Source of the DNA: Burkholderiales bacterium
GTDB taxonomy: Bacteria > Pseudomonadota > Gammaproteobacteria > Burkholderiales > Burkholderiaceae_C
Direction of reading: 5' to 3'
DNA: 64,000 bases
NCBI GenBank assembly: GCA_016213325.1
Contig: JACRAY010000009.1
Coordinates: 1-64,000, forward strand
Numbering within the stretch: the first letter of the stretch is position 1; every line of letters starts with the position of its first letter. Position numbers and translations under genes: made by a program. The notes under the pieces were generated by a model that was not told the DNA's origin, did not search any database, and was given only the letters and a program-made list of their open reading frames with translations. Positions 34,211 through 46,300 of the stretch are shown here, piece after piece.

Positions 34211-36825
34211 TTCGATTTCGCTTCGGCCAGTTTTTTCTTCAACGCATACAGCGCGTCCAGTGCTTCCCGCGGGCTCATCCGGTCCGGGTCCAGCGCCGAC
34301 AGGGCTGCCTCGACGGCGCTGGGCGCAAGTGCCTCGGCGGCCGGCGGCGGCGCGAACAAGTCTACCTGCTCGCGTGCGGCTTCCTGGTGTTTTTCCAGCG
34401 CGGAAAGTGCGTGCCGCGCATGGTTGACCACCGCGGTGGGCATGCCCGCCAGCCGCGCCACCTGGATGCCGTAGCTGCGGCTGGCCGGCCCGGGCTGGAT
34501 CTCATGCAGGAACACGATGTCCGAGCCCGACTCGGTGGCGCTCACGTGCACGTTGACCGCGCAGTGGTGTTTGGCCGGGAACTCGGTGAGCTCGAAGTAG
34601 TGCGTGGCGAACAGCGTGAAGGCCTGCGTGCGGTCGTGCAGGTGCGCCGCAATGCCGGATGCCAGCGCCAGCCCGTCGAAGGTCGAGGTGCCGCGGCCGA
34701 TCTCGTCCATCAGCACCAGGCTCTGCGCGGTGGCGCCGTGCAGGATCTGCGAGGCCTCGGTCATCTCCAGCATGAAGGTCGACTGCGCGTTGGCCAGGTC
34801 GTCGGCCGCGCCTATGCGGGTGTGGATCGCGTCGACCGGCCCCAGGCGGCACGAGCGCGCAGGAACGTAAGAGCCCACCGAAGCCAGCAGCACGATGATG
34901 GCCACCTGCCGCATATAGGTGGACTTGCCGCCCATGTTGGGGCCGGTGATCACCTGCATGCGCTGCTTGGGCCCCAGCCGCGTGTCGTTGGCGATGAAGG
35001 CGCCGCTGGACGTTTCCGCGAGGCGCGCCTCCACCACCGGGTGGCGGCCCTGCGTGATCTCGATGCCGGGTTCCCTGATGAACTGCGGCTTGCACCAGTC
35101 GAGCGTGAGCGAGCGCTCGGCCAGCGCGCACAGCGCGTCGGTGGCAGCCATCGCGCGGGCCAGCCGTGCGAGCGCCGGTATGTGCGCCTGCAGTTCGTCG
35201 AGCAGCTGCTCGTACAGCAGCTTCTCGCGCTGCAGGGCTCTTTCCTGCGCGGACAGCGCCTTGTCCTCGAAAGCCTTGAGTTCCGGCGTGATGAAGCGCT
35301 CGGCGTTCTTCAGCGTCTGGCGGCGCCGGAAGTCGGCCGGCACCTTGTCGAGCTGGCCCTGGCTGACCTCGATGTAGAAGCCGTGCACCTTGTTGAATTG
35401 CACGCGCAGGTTGGCGATGCCGGTGCGTGCGCGCTCGCGCCCTTCCAGCTCCAGCAGGAAGCCGTCGCAGTTGTCCTGGATGGCGCGCAGCTCGTCGAGG
35501 TCGGCGTCGAAGCCGGTGGCGATGACGCCGCCGTCGCGCACCAGCGCAGCGGGCTCTTCGTGCAGCGTCTGCTCCAGCCGCGCGATGCAGGAAGGCGGGG
35601 CGACCAGGTCGCCGGCGATGTCGGCAAGCGCAGGCGGCAGCAATGCGACCAGCTCACCCGCCTTCTCCAGCGATTGCCGCAAACCCACCAGTTCCCGCGG
35701 CTTCACCTGCCGCAACGCAATCCGCGCCGTGATCCGCTCCACGTCGTTCACGCCCTTCAGCGCGGCGCGCAGCTTCTGCCAGGCGCCTTCGCGCAGCGCC
35801 TCGACGGCATCCAGCCGCTGCTGCGCCTGCGTGCGCTCGCGCTTCGGCTCCAGCAGCCAGCCCTTCAACGCGCGGCTGCCCATGCCGGTCATGCAGGTGT
35901 CGAGCAGCGAGAACAGCGTGGGCGAGTCCTCGCCGCGCAGCGTCTGCACCAGCTCGAGGTTGCGCCTCGTGGTGACGGGCAGTTCGACCAGCTCGCCGTC
36001 GCGTTCGACCTGCAGCGACTGCACGTGCGACAGCGCGCGCCCCTGGGTGTGTTCGGCAAATCCCAGCAACGCGCCAGCTGCGGCGTGCGCGTGCAGCAGT
36101 TCTTCCGCGCCCCAGCCGGCCAGCGTGCCTGCGTTCAATTGCTCCAGCAGCTTGCGCCGGCCCAGTCCGCCTTCGAACTGCCACTGCGGCCGCTGCGTGA
36201 GCGCCATGGGCGACGAGAAGCGCAGCGCGTCCAGCGTGCGCTGGAAGGCCGGCGTCACGTCGGCGCTGTACAGCAGTTCGCTGGGCGCGATGCGCGCCGT
36301 CCACCCCACCAGTTCGTCGGCGTCGCATTCGGCCAGGTGGATCGCGCCTTGCGTCACGCTCAGCCACGCCAGCCCCAGCCGGTTGCGAGCCGCCTGGTGC
36401 ACCGCCAGCAGCATCGCTTCGGACTTGTCGGCCAGCAGCTCGGTGTCGGTCAGCGTGCCCGGCGTCACCACGCGCACCACCTTGCGCTCCACCGGCCCCT
36501 TGCTGGTGGCCACCTCGCCCACCTGCTCGCAGATGGCGACCGACTCGCCCAGCTTGATCAGCCGCGCCAGGTAGCCGTCGACCGAATGGAAAGGCACGCC
36601 CGCCATCACCACCGGCTCGCCGGCCGACATGCCGCGCTTGGTCAAGGTGATGTCGAGCAGGCGCGCCGCCTTCTCGGCGTCGCCGTAGAACAGCTCGTAA
36701 AAATCCCCCATGCGGTAGAACACGAGCGTCTGGGGGTGCGCCTCCTTGATGGCCAAGTACTGGGCCATCATCGGCGTTGGGGCGGGTTTGGCTTCTTCCT
36801 TCAACACGCCGCGATTGTCCTGCAT
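34207..36825 (-). CDS. mutS: DNA mismatch repair protein MutS
   Basis: An 872-residue MutS that recognises mismatches and starts repair. The mismatch-binding Phe-x-Glu is in [12 protein letters not shown]; the ATPase has Walker [17 protein letters not shown] and Walker [17 protein letters not shown], and the C-terminal dimer/tetramer tail is present. Full length for the family. The start at 36825 ([20 protein letters not shown]) is 14 bp from the divergent binding-fold gene; the internal MMAQYLAIK is a possible alternative start. A housekeeping gene. Confidence 0.97.
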   Translation of the reverse strand: MQDNRGVLKEEAKPAPTPMMAQYLAIKEAHPQTLVFYRMGDFYELFYGDAEKAARLLDITLTKRGMSAGEPVVMAGVPFHSVDGYLARLIKLGESVAICEQVGEVATSKGPVERKVVRVVTPGTLTDTELLADKSEAMLLAVHQAARNRLGLAWLSVTQGAIHLAECDADELVGWTARIAPSELLYSADVTPAFQRTLDALRFSSPMALTQRPQWQFEGGLGRRKLLEQLNAGTLAGWGAEELLHAHAAAGALLGFAEHTQGRALSHVQSLQVERDGELVELPVTTRRNLELVQTLRGEDSPTLFSLLDTCMTGMGSRALKGWLLEPKRERTQAQQRLDAVEALREGAWQKLRAALKGVNDVERITARIALRQVKPRELVGLRQSLEKAGELVALLPPALADIAGDLVAPPSCIARLEQTLHEEPAALVRDGGVIATGFDADLDELRAIQDNCDGFLLELEGRERARTGIANLRVQFNKVHGFYIEVSQGQLDKVPADFRRRQTLKNAERFITPELKAFEDKALSAQERALQREKLLYEQLLDELQAHIPALARLARAMAATDALCALAERSLTLDWCKPQFIREPGIEITQGRHPVVEARLAETSSGAFIANDTRLGPKQRMQVITGPNMGGKSTYMRQVAIIVLLASVGSYVPARSCRLGPVDAIHTRIGAADDLANAQSTFMLEMTEASQILHGATAQSLVLMDEIGRGTSTFDGLALASGIAAHLHDRTQAFTLFATHYFELTEFPAKHHCAVNVHVSATESGSDIVFLHEIQPGPASRSYGIQVARLAGMPTAVVNHARHALSALEKHQEAAREQVDLFAPPPAAEALAPSAVEAALSALDPDRMSPREALDALYALKKKLAEAKSK

Positions 36826-36839
36826 TGCAGAATACTGCC

Positions 36840-37559
36840 ATGGCCATCACCCCCGACACCATCCGCGCCTTCACGCCCGCCGGGCGCCTGAGGGCTTCCA
36901 TCAACACCGGCAATGCCGTGCTGGCGGCGCGCGACGGTGCCAGCGCCAAAGGCGTGTCGGTGGACCTCGCGACCGAGTTCGCGAGGCGGTTGGGCGTGCC
37001 GCTGGAGCTGAAGGTGGTGGACACCGCGGCCAGGTCGGTGGCATTGGTGATGAACGGCGAGGCCGACATCGGCTTCTTCGCCATCGACCCGAAGCGCGCG
37101 GAGCAGATCGCCTTCACCGGCCCGTACGTGCTGATCGAGGGCGCGTACGCGGTGAAGAGCGACTCGCCGCTGCAGGCCAACGAGGAAGTCGACCGCCCGG
37201 GCCACCGCGTGGTGGTGGGGCAGGGCAGCGCCTACGACCTGCACCTCACGCGCGAGCTGAAGGCCGCGACCATCGTGCGCGCGGCTTCGACGCCGGCGGT
37301 GGTCGACTGCTTCATGCAGGAAGGCGCCGATGTGGCAGCTGGGGTGAAGCAGCAACTGGAAGCCGACATGAAGCGCACGCCCGGCCTGCGCCTGCTGCCC
37401 GGGCGCTTCATGGTCATCCGCCAGGCCATGGGCTGCCGCCGCTCGCGGGGCGTTGCGGCAGCGAGCGAGCTGGCCGCCTTCGTGGAGGAGATGAGGGCCA
37501 GCGGCTTCGTCGAGCAGGCGCTGGCGCGGCACGGCATCGAGGGCGCGGCCGTCGCATAG
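36840..37559 (+). CDS. Periplasmic-binding-fold (SBP family 3) protein without signal peptide
   Basis: A 239-residue protein of the extracellular solute-binding family 3 fold: [62 protein letters not shown] and the linking segment [19 protein letters not shown]. No signal peptide precedes the domain from ATG 36840, so it is either cytoplasmic or exported by another route; amino-acid binding is typical of the family. No transporter genes adjoin. It is divergent from mutS with only 14 bp between starts. Confidence 0.82.
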   Translation: MAITPDTIRAFTPAGRLRASINTGNAVLAARDGASAKGVSVDLATEFARRLGVPLELKVVDTAARSVALVMNGEADIGFFAIDPKRAEQIAFTGPYVLIEGAYAVKSDSPLQANEEVDRPGHRVVVGQGSAYDLHLTRELKAATIVRAASTPAVVDCFMQEGADVAAGVKQQLEADMKRTPGLRLLPGRFMVIRQAMGCRRSRGVAAASELAAFVEEMRASGFVEQALARHGIEGAAVA

Positions 37560-37613
37560 ACAATTTCAGTGACTTAGTTGCCCGATGGCCCCCAAATAGC
37601 CCTTTTGGCCACC

Positions 37614-37641
37614 TTGACCCTCCGGAGGGCTAACCTATACT
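37614..37641 (+). promoter_or_regulatory. Sigma-70 promoter of the OmpA-like gene, with palindromic spacer
   Basis: TTGACC (37614-37619) and TATACT (37636-37641) with 16-bp spacing. The spacer overlaps the perfect 12-bp palindrome CCCTCCGGAGGG (37618-37629), a possible repressor site. The gene starts 49 bp downstream of the -10. Confidence 0.55.
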
Positions 37642-37689
37642 TACAAACCGACTGTCAGGTTGAGGCAGGGACGAGCGAGGGCGAGAACA

Positions 37690-38346
37690 ATGAACGCTGC
37701 ATCCTCTTTGATGGCAATCCTGGTCGCGGGCGCCACCTGCGCCGCGCAGGCCCAGTCGCAGGGCACCGTGGTGCCTTCGGGCCCGGCCACCGTCCAGGCC
37801 ACCTACGTCACCAACATCGACAAGGAAGATCTGGCCGACCTGGCGACCGTCGCCGTGTCCAGGCGGGAAGTGGTGGCCGGCCTGTTCCCGGAAGACCTCG
37901 AGACGGCGGAGCAGCGCTCCAAGCGTGAAGCCTGCGAGCGCATCATCCAGGCGGGCTACAAGTGCATGCCCCCGGTGCGCACCTACACGCGCTACTCCCT
38001 GCCCGGCGTGAGCTTCGGCTTCGCGTCTGCCGTGCTGCCCGAAGGCATGAAGCAGCAGCTGAAGTCGTTTGCCGACGCCATCTCGGGCCGTTCGGGCGCT
38101 TCGCCGGTGGTCCGCGTCGACGGCCATGCCGACGCCACGGGCAACGAAGAATTCAACAAGATCCTGTCGCAAAAGCGCGCCGAGTCGGTCGTCGAGTACC
38201 TGGTGTCGCTGGGCGTCGACAAGAAGCTGCTCACGGCCATCGGCTTCGGCTCGGAGCGGCCGCGCAACACGAACGACCCGAAGGCCGCTGAAAACCGCCG
38301 TGTCGAAATCTCGCGCGTGACCGCACGCGTGCAGATCGCCAACTAG
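37690..38346 (+). CDS. OmpA-family outer-membrane/peptidoglycan-binding protein
   Basis: A 218-residue secreted protein. A signal peptide (MAILVAGATCAAQAQ) precedes an unassigned segment, and the C-terminal OmpA-like domain (~105-215) shows VRVDGHADATGNEEFNKILSQKRAESVVEYLVSLGV and the diaminopimelate-contact pattern RPRNTNDPKAAENRRVEI. It would tether the envelope to peptidoglycan. Start at ATG 37690, the first codon of the signal peptide; an in-frame start at 37660 is less likely. Confidence 0.88.
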   Translation: MNAASSLMAILVAGATCAAQAQSQGTVVPSGPATVQATYVTNIDKEDLADLATVAVSRREVVAGLFPEDLETAEQRSKREACERIIQAGYKCMPPVRTYTRYSLPGVSFGFASAVLPEGMKQQLKSFADAISGRSGASPVVRVDGHADATGNEEFNKILSQKRAESVVEYLVSLGVDKKLLTAIGFGSERPRNTNDPKAAENRRVEISRVTARVQIAN

Positions 38347-38452
38347 CCCGCTAGCACAGGGCTTGCCCCTGCGCAAGTAGTCGGAGGTAGCGGTGGCGCG
38401 ACCTCCGGCAACGCTCGCCTACCCAATTCTGATGAGTGTGGGCTGCGTGCTA

Positions 38453-38481
38453 TTGACACGCAGCTCCAATCTCATGAATCA
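38453..38481 (+). promoter_or_regulatory. Possible promoter of the two-partner secretion operon
   Basis: A perfect TTGACA (38453-38458) is followed 17 bases later by GAATCA (38476-38481), a poor -10. It lies about 60 bp upstream of the tpsB-like gene. By eye only. Confidence 0.28.
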
Positions 38482-38541
38482 TGGGCCGCGTCAAGTAACC
38501 AACAACAACCTGCAGAACAATCTGTAATTTGGAGGGGTCCG

Positions 38542-40284
38542 ATGTCCTGGCCTATTGCGCTGCGTTGTGCCGCGGCGGTGTTGGCGGTGGCCGCCGCTTT
38601 TCCTGCCTCGGCCCAGATCCTGCAAATTGCGCAGGCGCCGCCGCCGACAGTAGCTCCTCCGGTCATACCGACGCCGAGCGAACTGGAGCGGCAGCGACGG
38701 CCTGAACTCTCCTCGGACCCGGCGCTGGTGCCGCGGGCACCGGCGCCGCGGCGCGTCGGCCGTCCCGACCAGGAGATCACGATCGACGTCACGGGTTACG
38801 CATTGCCCGACTCGGCGCCGGCGGCCCTGAAGGCGGCGCTGCCGCAGCTGGTGGCGCCCTATGTGGGGCCCGGCAAGTCCTACGCGGACATCACCAACGC
38901 GGCACTCGAAGTCACGCGCTACCTGCAAAGCGAACTGGGCTACTACCTCGGCTTCGCCTACATCCCCGAACAGAAGCCCGCCGGCGGCGTGATCCAGATC
39001 GCGGTGCTGGAAGGGCGCCTCGACAAGGTCGAACTGGTGTGGAAGGACGGCCTGCCGGTGGACCGCGACGTCGTCGAAAGGATGCTGGCGGCGCTGAAGC
39101 CGGGCGACGTGCTGCTGGTGCAGGATGTCGAGCGGGTGGTGTTCCTGGTGAACGACCTGCGCGGCATCGCGGCCGAATTCGAGGTGAAGCCGGGCAGCGC
39201 GCCGGGCACCGCTTCGCTCGTCGTGACGCCGCGGGCGCTGGACCAGAACTCCTACTACGCCGAGTTCGACAATACCAACGCCCGGGAGCTGGGGCGCTTT
39301 CGCCTGACCGGGGCCTACACGCGCAACAGCCCCTTCGGCCGCGGTGACAGTGCGACCCTGACGGCCATTGCCGGGCAGGGCCTTGCCTTCGCGCTGGCCA
39401 ACTACACCACGCCGGTGGGTGGCACAGGCCTGCGCATGGGTGCCTCGGCCGCGATGATGAAGTACAAGGTGGTGGCCGGCGACTTCGCGGCCCTCGACAT
39501 GGACGGCTCGGCGACCAACCTGTCTGCCTTCGCCCTGTACCCGTACCTGCGTTCGCGCAATGCCAACCTGTTCATCATCGGCTCGATCGACGGCAAGAAC
39601 TACGACGACTCGAACGGCGCCACGAGCACCGAAAAGCGGGTCACGATGGGCGACATCGGCGTCACCGCCGACTTCCGCGACGGCTTCATGGGTGGCGGCA
39701 TCACTTCGGTCGACTCGCAGCTCGCGCACGGCCGCATTCGCTTCGACATAGCGCCCGCCGGGGCAGGCAACCCCGACCCGAATTTCACCAAGTTCTCGAT
39801 TCGCGCCATCCGCCTCCAGAACCTGGTGCCGGGCACCCTGCAGGGGTACGTGGCATTCCGCGCGCAGAAAGCTTTCGACAACCTGGACGTGACCGAGCAG
39901 TTCCGTGTCGGCGGGCCCGACGGCGTGCGCGCGTTCACTTCGGGGCAGGGTTCAGGCGACTCCGGCGCTTCGCTCACGCTCGAACTGCGCTACCTGCTGC
40001 CGGAAGACATGCTCGCCTCCAGCATCGGCGGCCGCGCGACGCTGTCGGCATTCGTGGACTGGGCTACGGTGGAGAGGTATCACGATACCTCGGGGCTGAC
40101 CGGTGCAGTGATCAATACGGAGCGCTACGGCGGCGCCGGATTCGGCTTGCTGTGGGACGGCCCGGACGGAATGAGCGCCCGTGCGGGTGTGGCGGGCCAG
40201 TTCGAGGCACCCAAGGACCTGGCCGGCAACTATCGCTTCGACCGCAGCGCCAGGTTCTTCGTGCAGTTGCGCAAGCGTTTCTAA
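38542..40284 (+). CDS. TpsB (ShlB/FhaC-type) outer-membrane transporter
   Basis: A 580-residue two-partner-secretion transporter. Signal peptide at residues 1-24, a proline-rich stretch, POTRA domains (~70-225: ITIDVTGYALPDSAPAALKAAL; GVIQIAVLEGRLDKVELVW) and a 16-strand barrel ending in the terminal Phe of FFVQLRKRF. The RVGGPDGVRAF motif corresponds to the conserved GG-x-x-VRG(F/Y) of loop L6. A GGAGG five to six bases upstream supports the ATG. It is 85 bp upstream of the giant TpsA gene, its expected substrate. Confidence 0.93.
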   Translation: MSWPIALRCAAAVLAVAAAFPASAQILQIAQAPPPTVAPPVIPTPSELERQRRPELSSDPALVPRAPAPRRVGRPDQEITIDVTGYALPDSAPAALKAALPQLVAPYVGPGKSYADITNAALEVTRYLQSELGYYLGFAYIPEQKPAGGVIQIAVLEGRLDKVELVWKDGLPVDRDVVERMLAALKPGDVLLVQDVERVVFLVNDLRGIAAEFEVKPGSAPGTASLVVTPRALDQNSYYAEFDNTNARELGRFRLTGAYTRNSPFGRGDSATLTAIAGQGLAFALANYTTPVGGTGLRMGASAAMMKYKVVAGDFAALDMDGSATNLSAFALYPYLRSRNANLFIIGSIDGKNYDDSNGATSTEKRVTMGDIGVTADFRDGFMGGGITSVDSQLAHGRIRFDIAPAGAGNPDPNFTKFSIRAIRLQNLVPGTLQGYVAFRAQKAFDNLDVTEQFRVGGPDGVRAFTSGQGSGDSGASLTLELRYLLPEDMLASSIGGRATLSAFVDWATVERYHDTSGLTGAVINTERYGGAGFGLLWDGPDGMSARAGVAGQFEAPKDLAGNYRFDRSARFFVQLRKRF

Positions 40285-40369
40285 CAACCCGGAGCAGCGG
40301 CCCGACTCCACCCGGAAGTTGGGCCGATGCCCTTTTGCTGTTGATGTCGGACACGGGGCAGGAGTCATG

Positions 40370-43300
40370 ATGAACAAGGCCAACACGGTTTACGCCACCC
40401 AACGCAGCACCAGCGCCCTGAGGCGCACGCGCATGTCGGCCAGGCGGCGCGCCGTTGCCGTCGCCGCGGCGCTGCTGGCGGCGCAGGGCAGCCTGCAGGC
40501 GCTGCCGCAGAACGGCGTGCCCACCTTCGGCACCACGTCGATCAGCACCGACGCCAACAAGATGACCATCCTGCAGGGGACGCAGCGGGCGGGCATCGAC
40601 TGGCAGTCGTTCTCCATAGGCGCCGGCGAATTCGTCAAGATCCAGCAGCCCGGCACCTCGTCCATCCTTTTCAATCGCGTGCTCGGGCCCGACCCTTCGC
40701 TGCTGTTCGGCAGCCTGCAGGCCAACGGGCGGGTGTTCCTGAGCAACCCGCGCGGCATCGTGTTCGGGGTGAACTCGTTCATCGACGTGGGCTCGCTGGT
40801 GGCAACCACGCTCAAGCTGTCCGATGAATCCATGCTGGCCGGCAGCTACAACCTGGCCGGCGACGCGCAGTCCGGCTCGATCGTGCAGCAGGGACACATC
40901 AAGGCGACCGGCACGGTGGCGCTGGTGGCACCCGTCATCGAGCAGTCGGGCACCATCGAAGCACCGCGCATCGGCATGGCCGCGGCCGAGTCGGTTCGCA
41001 TCGACCTGGACGGCGACGGCCTGGTCTTCATGAACGTGAAGACGGAAACGGCCGAAACGCGGCTGCGCGCGCTGGGCAAGTTGCAGGCGGACGGTGGCGT
41101 GGTCGACCTGCGCGCGCAGGCCCGCGCGGGCTTCACCGAGTCCGTGCTCAACCTCGACGGCATCGTGCTCGCGCGCGGGCTCGGGGAGCGAAACGGGCAG
41201 ATCTTCGTGGACGGCGGCACCGCAGGCATCACCGAAGTGCGGGGCACGCTGGATGCCAGCGCAGCCGAAGGCACGGGCGGCAACGTGACGGTGCTCGGCC
41301 AGAAGGTGGGCCTGTTCGGCACGGCCACGCTGGACGCGAGCGGTTCCACAGGCGGCGGCAACATCCTGGTGGGCGGCAACTTCTTCGGCAAGGGCCCCGA
41401 AAGGAATTCGGATGCCGCCTTCGTCGACAGCACGGTCAAGCTGAATGCCGACGCGACAGGCGACGGATCGGGCGGCAACGTGGTGGTGTGGTCGGACCTG
41501 AGCACGCGGTTCTTCGGGTCGATCACGGCCCGGGGGGCCGGCAGCGGCTCGGGCGGCATGTCCGAAGTCTCCGGCAAGAAGTTCCTGCAGTACGCAGGCA
41601 CGGCCAACCTGTCGTCGCCGAGCGGCAAGACCGGCACGCTGCTGCTCGACCCCACCGACGTCATCATCGACAACACGGAGAACGACCCGGACTTCAGCAC
41701 GACGGACCCGTTCACGCCGACCGCTGCGGTCAACGGCGGGGCGCACATCACGTGGGCCACGATAGGCACCAACCTCGAAACCGCGGACGTCACGGTCACG
41801 ACGGTCGGCTCGCCCGACGCAGCAGGCGGCACCGGCAAGATCACGATTGCCGACTCACCGGGCAACAACGTGCTGCCGGACAACACGGCGCGCATGCTGA
41901 CGCTGCAGGCCGACACGGGCGGCATCGCTTTCGAGGCGCCCGTGACGATCCCGACCAGCCTGACGCTGGAGTCGAAGGGCGCGATCACGCAGACTTCAGG
42001 GTCGTCGATCGTCGTCAACGGGAGCACCACGTTCCGCGGCGTCGGGGGCGGCACGGGCACGTACGCCGTGACACTGGAGGACACGGGCAACGACTTCAAG
42101 GGGCTCGTCACCGTCAAGACCTCGGGCGACGTGAGCCTGACGTCCAAGGGCACGCTGAAAGTGGCGCTGGACGGCGCCGGCAGCGTCCTGCTGAAGGGCG
42201 TGGAAACCGGCGTCGAGGTGGAAGGTGACGCGGCCGACCTGAAGATCGTCAGCTCGGGAACGACCCAGTTCACCGGCGACACGACCATCGACACCACGCT
42301 GGAAATCCGCAGCGACGGCACGGTGACGCAGCCGGGCGGCAAGATCACGGCGAGCGAACTCAAGCTGAACGGCGACGGCGCGGTCACGCTGACCGATTCG
42401 AACAACGCCGTGGACACGATCGCCATGGCCACCGGCAGCGGCAACGTGAGGTTCGAGAACAGCAAGGCGCTGGCGATCGACACCGTCGACGGCACCGACG
42501 GCATCACGCGCACGGGCGAAGTGTCGATCAGCGCCGACGGGAAGATCACGATTTCGCAGGACGTCTCGGCGAGCGTGGTACGCCTGCAGACGACCACCGG
42601 CGACATCGAGCAGACCGCGGGGAAGATCACCGCGACCAGCCTCGCCGTGAACAGCGATGGCAACGTGCTCCTGCCCGGCACGACGAACGCGGCGGGCACG
42701 GTTGCCCTGCAGGCGGGCGGCAGCGTGGTGTACGGCTCGGCCGCAGGTTATGCGATCGGTTCCGTGAGCGGCAACGGTACGGTCGCAACCGTGACCGGCA
42801 TCGGGGCCAGCACGAGCACCGGCGTGGTCGAACTGACGACTTCCTCTGGAACGGTGACGCAGACAGAGCCGATTACATCGGCCAGCCTGCTGCTGCGCGG
42901 CGCCGCCGGCTACACGCTAGTCGATACGGACAATGCGGTCGCCAAGCTGGCTGCCGATGGCACCAGCGGCGTGATCCGTTACCGCGACACCGACGCGCTG
43001 GCCGTGGACTCCGTCACGCCCGTCGATGGCAGCACGGCGGTCGATGGCATCACCCGCACCGGCAACGTCGAATTGCGCGCGGGCGCCGCATTGACGTTGA
43101 CCGAGGCGGTTGACGTGGGTACCGCCACGCTGGAGCTGAACGCGGCCAGCGGCACCGTCACGCAGGCGGCGGACATCACGGCCGGCAACCTGCTGCTGCG
43201 TGGCGCGGCCGCCTACACGCTCACTCGTTCCGGCAACGACGTGGACAAGATCGCGGCCACCACCGGTGCCGGCGTGATCCGGTTCACCGACACCGACAGC

Positions 43301-46300
43301 CTGGCGGTGGACTCGGTGACGCCGGTGGATGGAAGCGCCGCCGTCGCAGGGATCACGCGCACCGGCAGCGTCGAACTCAAGGCGGAGACCCTGACGTTGC
43401 CGCAGAAGGCAGACGTCGGATCGGCCACGCTCGAATTGAACGTCGCGTCGGGTACCGTCACGCAAAGCGGCGACATCACCGCCGGCAACCTGCTGCTGCG
43501 GGGCGCAGCGGGCTATACGCTCACCAACAGCGGCAACAACGTCGCGAAGATCGCCGCCGACGGCACCAGCGGCGCGATCCGCTACCGCGACACCGATGCA
43601 CTCACGGTGGACTCGGTGACGCCGGTGGACGGCAGCGCGGCCGTCGCAGGGATCACGCGAACGGGCAACGTCGAACTGCGCTCGGACACCCTGACCCTGA
43701 CGGAGAAGGTCGACGTCGGGACTGCGACCGTCGAATTGAACGCCGCGTCCGGCACGGTGACGCAGGCTGCGAACATCACGGCCGGCAACCTGCTGCTGCG
43801 CGGCGGCGCCGCCTACACGCTCACGCGCGTGGGCAACGACGTGGACAAGATTGCCGCGACGACCGGTGCTGGCGCGATCAGGTACGCGGACGCCGACGGG
43901 CTGGCCGTCGATTCGGTGACGCCCGTCGACGGCTCGGCTGCCGTGGATGGCATCACGCGGACGGGCAACGTGGGCCTCAACACCGCGGGCACCCTGACGC
44001 TCGCCAAGAGCGTCGGCGTGGGCAGCAGCACGGTGACGCTGCAGACCACAGTGGGCTCGATTTCGCAGACGGGCGGCTCCATCACGGCCGGGGAACTGGG
44101 CGCGATAGCCGCGGGCGACGTCCTGCTCGGCCAGACCGCCAACGCCGCCGGCAAGGTGGCGCTGTCGAGCCCGGGCAGCGTGCTGTACGGGTCCGCCGGC
44201 AGCTACCTGGTCACGACGATCGCGGCCGACACCGCACCGGTAGTGGGCACGGCCCGCCAGATGTTCGATGGCGCGGCGGGCATCTCCGCCAGCACCTCGA
44301 CGGGCCTGATCGAGCTGAACACGGCCGCAGGCACGGTCACACAGGACCAGGACCTCACGGCGCAGAACCTCCTGTTGCGCGGCGCAGGCGGCTATACGCT
44401 GACGCGCAGCACGAACGACGTGACGAAGATCGCGGCGGACGGCACTGCGGGCGTGATCCAGTACCGCGACACGGACGACCTCACCCTGGACGCCGTCACC
44501 CCGATTGCCGGCGCGCCGGCGGTCGAAGGCATCACGCGCACGGGGAACGTCTCGCTCCAGGCGGACCTGCTGACGCTGACGAAGAAGGCGAACGTTGGCT
44601 CCGCCACCCTGGAGCTGAACGTCGCATCCGGCACGGTGACGCAGGCCGAACCCATTACCGCGGGCAACCTGCTCGTCCGCGGTGCGGCTGCATTCGATCT
44701 GACGCAGAACGGCAACAACGTGGGCAAGCTGGCCGCCGACAGCGGCGCCGGCGCCATCCGTTATGTGGATACCAACGCCCTGAGCGTCGATGCAGTCACG
44801 CCGGTGGCCGGCACGCCGGCTATCAGCGGCATCGACCGCACCGGCAACGTCGGCCTGAACACGGGCGGAACCCTCACGATTGCGCAGAACTTCACCGCCA
44901 CCGGAAGCACGGTGACGCTGCAGGTCACCTCGGGCGACATCGACCAGACGGGCGGCGCGCTGACGGCGACGAACCTGGGCGCCATCGTGCTCGCGGGCGA
45001 CGCGAAGCTCGGCCGCACCACCAACACGATCAGCAAGGCAGCCGTCGAGGCGAGCGGCAGCGTGCTGCTGGGCGCCAGCACGAGCTACGAGGTGGCGTCG
45101 GCGGCCGCCGATGCCACGGCAGTGGCGAACTCGCCGGCAGCCCGCCAGATGTTCGACGGTGCCGACGGCCTCGCGGCCCATACCACCACGGGCGTGATCG
45201 AGCTGAACACCCCCAGCGGGACGGTTACCCAGACGCAGGACATCGTCGGCGCCAGCCTGCTGCTGCGCGGCGGGGCCGAGTACCTGCTGACGCGTGGCAG
45301 CAACGATGTGAAGAACATCGCTGCCAGCTCGGGTGCCGGCACCATCAAGTACACGGATGCGACGGCGCTCGCCGTCAGCTCGGTGACCCCCGTTTCGGGT
45401 GGCGGGGCCATCGCCGGCATCGACCGCACTGGCGACGTGGAACTCAACGCCGTGGGCACGCTGACGCTCACGCAGAACACGAAGGCAACCGGCAAGAAGC
45501 TGCTGCTCGAGTCGACCACCAGCAGCATCTCGCAGACCGGTGGCACGATCACGGCCACCGAGCTGGGGGCCGTGAGCCTCACGGGCAACGTGCTCCTGGG
45601 CAATACCGGCAACACGTTCTCCAAGGCCGGCATCTCGGCGACCAATGGCAATGTGCTGCTCGGCTCGAGCACCAGCTATGAAGTCGCGGCGATCGCGGCA
45701 GACAGCACGGCAGTGGCCAACGTCGTCACGCCGCGCGGGGTCTTCAGCGGCGCGACGGGCATCATCGCCAACACCACTACCGGCGTCATCGAACTGAACA
45801 CGGCCGATGGGACGGTCACGCAAAGCGAGAACGTCACGGCGAACAGCCTGCTGCTGCGTGGCGCAGGCGCCTATACCCTCGCTCGCGGGACGAATGACGT
45901 GGCCAAGCTGGCCGCCGATTCGGGTGCCGGTGCGATCCGCTATGCCGACGCCGGCACCTTGTCCGTGGATGCGGTCACGCCAGTGAACGGCGGCGCCGCC
46001 ATCGCAGGCATCACGCGCACAGGCCGCGTGGGCCTGAACACGGCCGACGCGCTGACGCTCGCGCAAAGCGTCGACGTCGACACCGCCACCGTGACGCTGC
46101 AGACCGTGGCGGGCAACATCACCCAGACCGGCGGCACGATCACCGCGGGCGAGCTGGGCGCTGTCTCGGGCACCGGGAGCGTGCTGCTCACCAGCGCGAA
46201 TGCCGCCGCCAAGGTGGCGCTGACGGGTGCCACCAGCGTTTCCTACAACTCCGGCATCTCGTACGAGATCGCGTCGGTCGCCGCCGATACGACGCCGGTC

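Noticed and set aside
38347-38400. Possible terminator after the OmpA-like gene
   Set aside because: A short GGGC/GCCC hairpin is present but there is no T-tract, so no terminator is called.
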